DNA from: Anammoximicrobium sp032229885
GTDB taxonomy: Bacteria > Planctomycetota > Planctomycetia > Pirellulales > Pirellulaceae
Assembly (NCBI GenBank): GCA_032229885.1
Contig: JAVYAJ010000389.1
Coordinates: forward strand, 1 to 6,158
Direction of reading: 5' to 3'
Length of the DNA stretch: 6,158 nucleotides
The position numbers and the translations under genes are program-made. The notes under the pieces were generated by a model, which searched no databases, was not told the DNA's origin, and worked only from the letters and a program-made list of their open reading frames with translations. Of the stretch, positions 1 to 5,486 are shown one piece after another. The first letter of the stretch is position 1, and each line of letters starts with the position of its first letter.

Positions 1-42
1 GACGGATCTTTGGGTGACGGATCTTTGGGTGACGGATCTTTG
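1..42. repeat. 15-bp tandem repeat, 2.8 copies, cut by window edge
   Basis: The unit GACGGATCTTTGGGT occurs exactly at 1-15 and 16-30. A third copy starts at 31 and matches for 12 bases before diverging at 43. The array begins at the first base of the window, so its true length is unknown. The unit is a multiple of three; read on the plus strand in the frame of base 1 it encodes Asp-Gly-Ser-Leu-Gly repeats. There are no spacers between units, so it is not a CRISPR array. Confidence 0.9.
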
Positions 43-81
43 CTCGATGGGCCTTCACCCAGCCCGAGCTTGCCTTCCTGA
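1..81 (+). CDS. Possible C-terminal tail of an upstream gene (partial)
   Basis: The frame starting at base 1 is open from the window edge to a TGA at 79-81. It gives 26 codons: three DGSL(G/L) units followed by a Ser/Pro-rich stretch (DGPSPSPSLPS). Such low-complexity Gly/Ser/Pro tails are common at protein C-termini, and the 15-bp repeat period preserves the frame. Nothing upstream is visible and no domain can be recognised. A purely intergenic repeat that happens to be open in this frame is equally possible. On the minus strand one frame would read Pro-Lys-Asp-Pro-Ser units leaving the window, which is also without support. Confidence 0.2.
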   Translation, partial: DGSLGDGSLGDGSLLDGPSPSPSLPS

Positions 82-134
82 CATCCCGCCTGCCTGACGT
101 CGATCCGGTGCGTGCAGGTTCGACAAGACACAAA

Positions 135-140
135 AAAGGA
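135..140 (+). promoter_or_regulatory. Ribosome binding site of the LRR lipoprotein
   Basis: AAAGGA lies 6 nt upstream of the ATG at 147. This decides the start against the in-frame GTG at 108, which would put 13 mostly polar and basic residues in front of an otherwise perfect lipoprotein signal peptide and which has no comparable Shine-Dalgarno sequence. Confidence 0.7.
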
Positions 141-146
141 CCGCTG

Positions 147-1322
147 ATGAACCGTTTTCTGCTTGCTTTTACATTGGGGATCATGTTCGCGACCGGGTGC
201 CAGCAGCGCGCGGCCAGCCCGCCGGGTCAGCCTGGCGCCCCGAGCCAGGCGGCGACTCCGTCGAGCTCGCCAGAAGCATCGCCGAACGCGGCGACGTCCC
301 AGCTCGCGACAAAGCGGCTGGAAACCGCGCCCGCGCCGAGCACTGCGACGGCGCCGGGCGCCGGGACAACGGCGGCCCAAACGGGAGCGCACGCGGCGAC
401 TGCGCCGGACGACGCCGCCGCGGTCGCGGCGCTGGAGAGGCTCGAGGCGAAACTGAAGCGCAACGCCGCCGGGTCGGTCATCGACATGGATTTTCGCGGT
501 ACGGCGATCGAAGACGCGGCCCTAGCGCATCTGAGCGGCCTGCCCCATGTGCAATCCCTCGATCTGCGCGATTGCAAAATCACCAACGCCGGACTGGCGC
601 ATCTGGCGAGTCTGAACGAGCTGCGCGCGTTGCGGATGTCCGGCAAGAGCGGCGCGACTACGGTCGACGACGCCGGGCTGGCGGCGCTAAAAGGCTTGAC
701 CCGGCTCAAGGTCCTGGGATGCGATTTTCTGTGGGTCAGCGAGAAGGGATTGAGCGAGCTCGACCAAGCGAAAGACCTCGAAGAGCTGTACCTCGCTCAG
801 ACGCTGGTCGACGACGATTCGCTGGCGGCGCTGGCGTTGTTTCCACGGCTGAAAAAGCTGCGGATCTCGAAGACTCAGGTTACCGGCGAGGGGCTCGCGC
901 ACCTGCCCAAACTGACCCAGCTCGAAGAACTGGATCTGAGCGAATGCAGTCAGTTGGACGATGCCGCGCTGGCGCACCTGGCCGAGATGCCTCAATTGAC
1001 CCGGCTGAACCTCTGGCGCGTCCAGATCGGCGATGAAGGAGTCGCGCACCTGGCGGGGCTGACCAACCTGCGTTGGTTGAATCTGGACAACACGCTGCTG
1101 ACCGACGCCGGCTTGCCCCATCTGGCCAAGATGACGCGTCTGACGTTCCTACATCTGGGATCCACGTCCGTCTCGGACGCAGGCTTGCACTATCTCGAGC
1201 CGCTGACCGCGCTCAAGGAGCTCAAGGTGACGCGAACCCCCGTCACGGCAGACGGCACGGCCGAGCTGCAGAAAAAACTGCCCGATACGGCGATTCAACT
1301 GCAGTATATCGAAGGGCAGTAG
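147..1322 (+). CDS. Leucine-rich repeat lipoprotein
   Basis: This gene encodes 391 residues. The N-terminus is a type II signal peptide: MNR, a hydrophobic core at residues 4-15, and a lipobox A-T-G-C with Cys18 as the expected lipidated residue. Gln at +2 is not an inner-membrane retention signal, if the usual rule holds here. Residues 19-90 form a Pro/Ala/Thr/Ser-rich, probably disordered tether, followed by a short helix (about 88-105, charged and Ala-rich). Residues 111-380 hold eleven leucine-rich repeats, mostly 24 residues, of the pattern LxxLxLxxTxVTDAGLAHLxxLTx. Repeat 3 (159-186) has 28 residues, and repeats 7 and 11 have 25. An 11-residue tail (381-391) caps the solenoid. LRR solenoids of this cysteine-poor 'DAGL' type are abundant in planctomycetes and normally bind proteins; no catalytic domain is present. 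The partner and role are unknown. The gene appears monocistronic and converges on the FMN-binding gene 184 bp downstream. Confidence 0.93.
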   Translation: MNRFLLAFTLGIMFATGCQQRAASPPGQPGAPSQAATPSSSPEASPNAATSQLATKRLETAPAPSTATAPGAGTTAAQTGAHAATAPDDAAAVAALERLEAKLKRNAAGSVIDMDFRGTAIEDAALAHLSGLPHVQSLDLRDCKITNAGLAHLASLNELRALRMSGKSGATTVDDAGLAALKGLTRLKVLGCDFLWVSEKGLSELDQAKDLEELYLAQTLVDDDSLAALALFPRLKKLRISKTQVTGEGLAHLPKLTQLEELDLSECSQLDDAALAHLAEMPQLTRLNLWRVQIGDEGVAHLAGLTNLRWLNLDNTLLTDAGLPHLAKMTRLTFLHLGSTSVSDAGLHYLEPLTALKELKVTRTPVTADGTAELQKKLPDTAIQLQYIEGQ

Positions 1323-1354
1323 CGCGCCGGTCGGCCGAGTCCCCCGGACGCCGC

Positions 1355-1367
1355 GCCCGGCTCGGGC
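1355..1367. terminator. GC-only hairpin after the LRR gene, weak terminator candidate
   Basis: GCCCG (1355-1359) pairs with CGGGC (1363-1367) around a 3-nt loop, 32 nt after the LRR stop codon. No T-run follows, so it is not a classical intrinsic terminator. It is listed because it is the nearest stable hairpin to the gene end. Confidence 0.25.
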
Positions 1368-1451
1368 AGGGACGCGGGATGAAAACCGCGCCACACGGGC
1401 GCAGAGCGAGGTCGGACGCGCTTTGGTGGCGGACACGGTTCGGGCGCTTGT

Positions 1452-1497
1452 CCGTCGGCGAGCGACGGCCGATCGGCGACGGCCGTTGTCCGCGGAC
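1452..1497. repeat. Cluster of inverted and direct repeats between convergent genes
   Basis: Several short symmetrical elements crowd into 46 bp. CCGTCG/CGACGG (1452-1457 with 1463-1468) forms a hairpin with a 5-nt loop. GCCGATCGGC (1468-1477) and GTCCGCGGAC (1488-1497) are perfect 10-bp palindromes. CGACGGCCG occurs at 1463-1471 and again at 1477-1485, a 14-bp period. The cluster ends 9 bp before the stop codon of the minus-strand FMN-binding gene. It could act as a two-way transcription barrier, but it lacks T-tracts and the base composition alone favours such palindromes. Confidence 0.4.
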
Positions 1498-1506
1498 GGG
1501 TCAGCG

Positions 1507-1884
1507 TCACAGCGTCTGTTCGGCCGATTGAACCGTGACCTCGAGCACGGCGCGGGCCCAGGGAAACTTTTCTTTGAGTCGTGAAAAGCTTTCCCCCTGT
1601 GTGGCAACGGCCGCTGTGCCTTTGATCAAGAACCCCGTCCCTTTGTACGTTTTGCCGTGGACTTCACGGTTCGTGGCGGCGAGCTGGATGCGGTTGTCGC
1701 GGGCCAGGTTCTGCTCGGTCCGCGCCATGCCGCCCATCGGGATCAGCAATTTGTCGTCCGCGGTCACGTGGACATAGCTGTTCCAAGAGCAGACCAGATG
1801 AGGCTCGTCGGGGCCCTGCGTGACGATCGAGATCGCCGTGTCTGGCGGGCTGGTCAATACTTCGAGAAGTTTTTCATCCAACAT
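1507..1884 (-). CDS. FMN-binding split-barrel protein (PNPOx-like, Desulfovibrio FMN-bp type)
   Basis: A 125-residue protein of the FMN-binding split-barrel superfamily, to which pyridoxamine 5'-phosphate oxidases belong. From memory it closely resembles the 122-residue FMN-binding protein of Desulfovibrio vulgaris in length and in order of motifs. These are HLVCSWNSYVHV at residues 29-40, PMGGMARTEQNLARD at 49-63 (the phosphate/flavin-binding loop region), GTGFLIKGTAAV at 82-93, and the C-terminus WARAVLEVTVQSAEQTL at 109-125, whose end is the same as I recall for Desulfovibrio. There is no signal peptide, so it should be cytosolic, probably a homodimer with non-covalent FMN. The physiological role of this family is unsettled; electron transfer has been proposed. 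It is too short for a full pyridoxamine-phosphate oxidase and lacks that enzyme's C-terminal domain, so pdxH is not used. The start ATG at 1884-1882 is preceded by AAAGGG with 8 nt spacing. The gene stands alone, convergent with the LRR gene and divergent from the GH123-like gene. Confidence 0.9.
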   Translation of the reverse strand: MLDEKLLEVLTSPPDTAISIVTQGPDEPHLVCSWNSYVHVTADDKLLIPMGGMARTEQNLARDNRIQLAATNREVHGKTYKGTGFLIKGTAAVATQGESFSRLKEKFPWARAVLEVTVQSAEQTL

Positions 1885-1892
1885 CGGGCAAT

Positions 1893-1898
1893 CCCTTT
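1893..1898 (-). promoter_or_regulatory. Ribosome binding site of the FMN-binding protein gene
   Basis: On the minus strand AAAGGG precedes the ATG by 8 nt. It supports the MLDEKLLEVL start, which also matches where the Desulfovibrio homologue begins as far as I recall. Confidence 0.65.
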
Positions 1899-2101
1899 AC
1901 TTGGGTGTCAGACCAATCGATCCGTTGCCTCATCGTGGCCAGGATCGCCCCGCGTCGGCATCCGGGCGACTCGCCAGCGGGGCAGCCTGCGCAATCGTCT
2001 CGCCGCTGTCGTTGCGTCCGCGCCCTTTGCAGCTCGACGGATTCCTGCAAGAATGAGCCCTCGCACGCCGCGCATCGGCGCCCGTTTGTCGACGGACTTG
2101 G

Positions 2102-2131
2102 CCGGCGCGCGGCCGGGATCTCGATTCGAGG
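2102..2131 (+). promoter_or_regulatory. Possible hairpins in the leader of the GH123-like gene
   Basis: Two short hairpins can form just before the ATG at 2144: CCGGC/GCCGG (2102-2106 with 2112-2116, 5-nt loop) and CTCG/CGAG (2120-2123 with 2127-2130, 3-nt loop). The second covers the only GAGG in the region (2128-2131), which would be the Shine-Dalgarno sequence at 12 nt spacing; GAG at 2133-2135 (8 nt spacing) is an alternative. The stems are short and chance is a reasonable explanation. The remainder of the 259-bp divergent gap (1885-2143) shows no promoter, operator or small gene that I can defend. Confidence 0.2.
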
Positions 2132-2143
2132 CGAGACGCAACC

Positions 2144-5100
2144 ATGAGCATTCACGATCATACGGATTCCGGCGAGCCGGTCCAACCCCGCTTGGCTGCT
2201 CAACGGAGCGGCTGGACGTCTGGGTGGGCGACGTTTTCGGCCCGTCCCACGCCGGCGACGCGCTGGTCTGGCGTGCCGTATCGCCCGGCGCGGAGCGTTT
2301 TGCTCACGTGGGTCGCGCGGCTCGTCGTGATTTGGACGGGCTGGTTGGCGGTCGGCGGGCTGAGCGGCACGGTGTCCGGCGCGCCGGCGAACGAACCGGC
2401 CGTCCTCGCACCGGCCGTCAACGAACCGCCTGAGGACGCCGTCTGGGACACGGGTTTCGAGGCCGGCGACCAGCAACCGGCTGGCTGGACCCTCGAGGGC
2501 GCTGGCCGCTGGGTCGATCGACGGTTGCTGGAGGTCACCGGCAACGGGCGGGATTCAAGCCTCTGGCGCAGCGGCGCGTACCGTTTCGAGCCGGGGCGGA
2601 CGTACCGTTTCCAGACCCGCCTGCGCCGGGGCGACGGCACGGGGACGGCGATCACCGGCCCCGGTTTCGCCAACCGGGATCACGCTTCGTTGAACTCGCT
2701 GTGGCAGTGGGTCGGCCATGTCTTCCGCGTCCCTGACGGTCCCGCCGCCAGCCATATCTTGCGACTGGGCCAATGGCACGCCACCGGGGCAATCCAGTTC
2801 GAGCGGGTGCGGGTCGCGCCCGTGGCGCCCGTCCATCGCGCGACCCACGGGATTGTGCTGGGCCAGGGAGAAAGCATCCGCGCGCGTGAGTACCGCTTCG
2901 ACGGCTCGTTCGGCCACGAAGGGAGCAATTTTCATCGCGTCCTCGCCGCCGCATCGGCCTCGTTCAATTCAGATCGGTGGACCCTGGGCAGCGGCAGCCA
3001 GGTCACCTACGCCTTCGGCCTGCCGGAACACGATTTTCTGACGGGCCGAGTCGAAGTCCACGTCAACTATCATACGGGTGGCCGCTGTCTGATCGAGATC
3101 AGCCGTGATGGCCAGGACTGGACGCTGTTGGCGTCGCCGGACTCGGTCAGTTCGGCGGCCGTCGATGTGCCCGCGGACCTGCTGCCAGCGCCGCGGCTCT
3201 GGTTGCGGCTGCGCGGAAGCGAAGGTGGGGCAAACCTGCAAGTCAACCGCGTGCTGTTCACGGGCTTGTTGAGCGGCGTGGCGCCGGACGCGACGGGCGA
3301 AACCGTCTATGCCGAGCTCACGGGCTCCGGCACGGCTCTGCGCGTCGAGGCGATCCAACGGCAACGAGACGCCGCAACGGGAAACGAGCTGTTGACCGTT
3401 CGCGTGCGGAACGATTCCCAGCGGACGGTGCAGGCGCGACTGGATCTCGAGCCGGCCGGAGACGATGGCGGGGCCGCCGTTCAAGGCATCGCTGCTGGGC
3501 AGTCGAGCGACTTGACGCGGGCTTTGCCCGCGCTGCAGGCCGGCGCGCAGACGATCCGTTTTCGCGTTTCCGCGGCGGGAGCCGGCCAGGTCTCGGGACA
3601 GATCGAGGTCCGCGTGCCCGATTTGTACCGCGCGGATTACGGGCAACGCCTGGCGGGCATCGCGGGCGACACGGCCGTCTGGTGGTGCCCGGCCACGCAC
3701 AAGGTCGCCCGCTCGCGCGCCGTTCCCGGCGAGGTGTGCCAGGCCGTCGAGCTCGAGGCGGCGCGCCATGATTGGGAGGCGGCGCAGATCGTCGTTCGTC
3801 CCGCGCAGCCGCTGCACGGCTTGACGGCGACCGTGTCCGATTTGACGGGGCCCGCCGGCGCTTGCATTTCCGCCGATCACATCAAGCTGTTGTACGCCTA
3901 TTATCACTTCGTCCATACGCCGACGGACTCGACGGGCGTGCGCGACTGGTGGCCAGACGCGCTGCCGCCGCTCGACCAACCGCTGGACGTCGCGGCTCAC
4001 GAGAACCAGCCGCTGTGGACCCTGGTTTACGTGCCGCCCGATGCGGCCCCCGGCGATTACCAAGGGCATGTTCGGCTGCAGGCGGCGGGATTCGCCGCCG
4101 AGGTTCCGCTGCGGCTGCTCGTCTGGAACTTTACGTTGCCGGCTCGCGGGCATCTGCAGACGGCGTTCGGCCTGTCGCCGGGCGAGATCTTTCGCTATCA
4201 CGGCCTGAAGACCGAGGCCGACAAACGACGCGTGTTGGACCTGTACTTTCGTTCGTTTGCCGAGCACCGCATCAGCCCGTACGATCCGACTCCGCTGGAT
4301 CCGATTCGCGTCAAGTTTCTGCCGGACGAGGATCCGCCGCGCGCCGAGCTCGATTTCACGGCGTTCGATCGCGCCATGACCGAAGCCCTGAGCAAGCACC
4401 GGTTCAACACGTTTCGGCTCCACATCCAGGGGATGGGCGGCGGAACGTTTCACGAACGTTACCCGCCGCGGATCGGCGAGTTTGCGGAGGGTACGCCGCA
4501 GTACGAGGCCATGTTCTCGAGCTATGTGCGTCAGCTCGAGTCGCATCTGCGCGACCGCGGCTGGCTGGACATGGCCTACGTCTACTGGTTCGACGAGCCG
4601 GAGCCGCGGGATTATGATTTCGTCGCCCAAGGCATGTGCCGCCTGCGCCGCGCCGCGCCCGGATTGGCGCGGATGCTGACCGAAGAGCCCGGCGACAACG
4701 TACTGGCGGATCTGGTCGATATCTGGTGCCCGGTCAGCTACAACTACGACCCACAGCAGGCCGAGCGACGGCGCGCGAGCGGCGATCGCCTGTGGTGGTA
4801 TGTCTGCACCGGCCCCAAAGCGCCGTACTGCACCCTATTCATCGATCATCCGGCCAGCGAGCTGCGCGTCTGGCACTGGCAGACATGGCAGCGGAACATC
4901 GTCGGGACGCTGGTCTGGCAGTCGAATTACTGGACATCCGGCGCGGCATTCCCGGACCAGCCGCAGAATCCTTACGAAGACCCGATGGGCTACGTCAGCG
5001 GCTACTCGACGCCGCGTGGGGTCAAACGTTTCTGGGGCAACGGCGACGGCCGCTTCTTGTACCCGCCGCTCGCCGCGGCGATGCCCGGCCGCTCGGGCGG

Positions 5101-5371
5101 TGAACCGGTCCTTGCGCCGCCGGTGTCCAGCATTCGCTGGGAAATGCTGCGCGAAGGCGTCGAGGATTACGAATACCTGTGCTTGTTGCGAGAGGCGATC
5201 GAGCGGCGGCGCGACAAATTGACGACGGACGAATTGCAGCGGGTCCAATCGCTGTTGGACGTGCCCGCCGCGATCACCTCGAACATGACTACCTTCACGA
5301 CCGATCCTACGCCGATCTATCGCCAACGACGGGCGATTGCCGAAGCGATTGAACAACTGAGCGGCGAATGA
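2144..5371 (+). CDS. Exported GH123/DUF4091-type glycoside hydrolase-like protein, multi-module
   Basis: This gene encodes 1075 residues. A hydrophobic segment at 51-75 followed by VSGAPA|N looks like a secretory signal with cleavage near residue 82. The 43 residues before it are Ser/Arg/Pro-rich and unusual. An in-frame GTG at 2273 would give the tidy signal peptide MPYRPARSVLLTW..., but it has no visible Shine-Dalgarno sequence, so the ATG is kept. Modules, from composition: a beta-rich carbohydrate-binding-like region at about 98-233 (begins WDTGFEAGDQQPAGW), a second beta-sandwich at about 236-385, a third immunoglobulin-like region at about 385-490, then a GH123 N-terminal-like domain at about 493-660 and a catalytic barrel from about 665. 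YVYWFDEPEP carries the adjacent Asp817-Glu818 pair, matching the catalytic Asp-Glu of GH123 N-acetylgalactosaminidases. The DUF4091 signature follows: GNGDGRFLYPP near 965 and WEMLREGVEDYEYLCLL from 999. The likely role is hydrolysis of an amino sugar-containing polysaccharide outside the cytoplasm. The substrate is unproven; many DUF4091 proteins are uncharacterised. Confidence 0.9.
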   Translation: MSIHDHTDSGEPVQPRLAAQRSGWTSGWATFSARPTPATRWSGVPYRPARSVLLTWVARLVVIWTGWLAVGGLSGTVSGAPANEPAVLAPAVNEPPEDAVWDTGFEAGDQQPAGWTLEGAGRWVDRRLLEVTGNGRDSSLWRSGAYRFEPGRTYRFQTRLRRGDGTGTAITGPGFANRDHASLNSLWQWVGHVFRVPDGPAASHILRLGQWHATGAIQFERVRVAPVAPVHRATHGIVLGQGESIRAREYRFDGSFGHEGSNFHRVLAAASASFNSDRWTLGSGSQVTYAFGLPEHDFLTGRVEVHVNYHTGGRCLIEISRDGQDWTLLASPDSVSSAAVDVPADLLPAPRLWLRLRGSEGGANLQVNRVLFTGLLSGVAPDATGETVYAELTGSGTALRVEAIQRQRDAATGNELLTVRVRNDSQRTVQARLDLEPAGDDGGAAVQGIAAGQSSDLTRALPALQAGAQTIRFRVSAAGAGQVSGQIEVRVPDLYRADYGQRLAGIAGDTAVWWCPATHKVARSRAVPGEVCQAVELEAARHDWEAAQIVVRPAQPLHGLTATVSDLTGPAGACISADHIKLLYAYYHFVHTPTDSTGVRDWWPDALPPLDQPLDVAAHENQPLWTLVYVPPDAAPGDYQGHVRLQAAGFAAEVPLRLLVWNFTLPARGHLQTAFGLSPGEIFRYHGLKTEADKRRVLDLYFRSFAEHRISPYDPTPLDPIRVKFLPDEDPPRAELDFTAFDRAMTEALSKHRFNTFRLHIQGMGGGTFHERYPPRIGEFAEGTPQYEAMFSSYVRQLESHLRDRGWLDMAYVYWFDEPEPRDYDFVAQGMCRLRRAAPGLARMLTEEPGDNVLADLVDIWCPVSYNYDPQQAERRRASGDRLWWYVCTGPKAPYCTLFIDHPASELRVWHWQTWQRNIVGTLVWQSNYWTSGAAFPDQPQNPYEDPMGYVSGYSTPRGVKRFWGNGDGRFLYPPLAAAMPGRSGGEPVLAPPVSSIRWEMLREGVEDYEYLCLLREAIERRRDKLTTDELQRVQSLLDVPAAITSNMTTFTTDPTPIYRQRRAIAEAIEQLSGE

Positions 5372-5379
5372 GCGGCGAA
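5358..5379 (+). repeat. 11-bp perfect tandem duplication across the stop codon
   Basis: TGAGCGGCGAA occurs at 5358-5368 and again immediately at 5369-5379. The stop codon of the GH123-like gene is the first three bases of the second copy. Because 11 is not a multiple of three, losing one copy would shift the frame past the stop and extend the protein by 33 codons to a TAG at 5479-5481. Confidence 0.9.
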
Positions 5380-5470
5380 GATTCGAGCGCCCCGAGAACC
5401 GAGATCGCCAACGCCCACCGAAAGGGCGCGGCGCGCAGGGCCGAGACGGACGCAGCACGGCTTGGGTGCA

Positions 5471-5486
5471 TTCCCAAATAGTGTCA
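5471..5486. mobile_element. Candidate end of the ISKra4-like insertion sequence
   Basis: Reading on the minus strand, the transposase stop codon TGA (5486-5484) begins the string TGACACTATTTGGGAA, after which the sequence changes to GC-rich DNA typical of the region. An IS end is expected close to the transposase stop, and this AT-richer string is the best candidate. The other terminus lies outside the window, so no inverted-repeat partner or target-site duplication can be checked. The boundary is inferred and may be off by tens of bases. Confidence 0.35.

Noticed and set aside
1..42. CRISPR-like array
   Set aside because: The units are 15 bp and directly adjacent, without spacers, so this is a simple tandem repeat.
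1380..1531. Small plus-strand frame of 50 codons beginning ATGAAAACC downstream of the LRR gene
   Set aside because: A GGGA lies upstream, but the product is Arg-rich and featureless, the frame runs through the palindrome cluster and it overlaps the end of the FMN-binding gene.
1874..2476. Minus-strand open frame of 200 codons spanning the divergent gap
   Set aside because: Arg/Pro-rich with no domain. It overlaps the starts of both the FMN-binding gene and the GH123-like gene, and is better explained as GC-driven absence of stops.
3772..4617. Plus-strand open frame of 281 codons inside the GH123-like gene
   Set aside because: Arg/Ala/Gly-rich out-of-frame shadow of the main gene, with no motif and no ribosome site.
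2969..4630. Long antisense open frame (553 codons) opposite the GH123-like gene
   Set aside because: It is rich in Arg, Gln, Val and Leu without recognisable motifs and mirrors a strongly coding GC-rich gene. Long antisense frames are expected at this base composition.
5387..5429. GCGCCC/GGGCGC pair as a terminator for the GH123-like gene
   Set aside because: The 6-bp stem encloses a 31-nt loop and no T-tract follows; too weak to call.
4835..5458. Minus-strand frame of 207 codons across the end of the GH123-like gene
   Set aside because: Arg-rich shadow antisense to the conserved DUF4091 segment; no motif and no plausible start signal.
5462..5477. TTGGG/CCCAA inverted repeat near the candidate IS end
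   Set aside because: Only 5 bp with a 6-nt spacer; not convincing as an IS terminal repeat or as a terminator.
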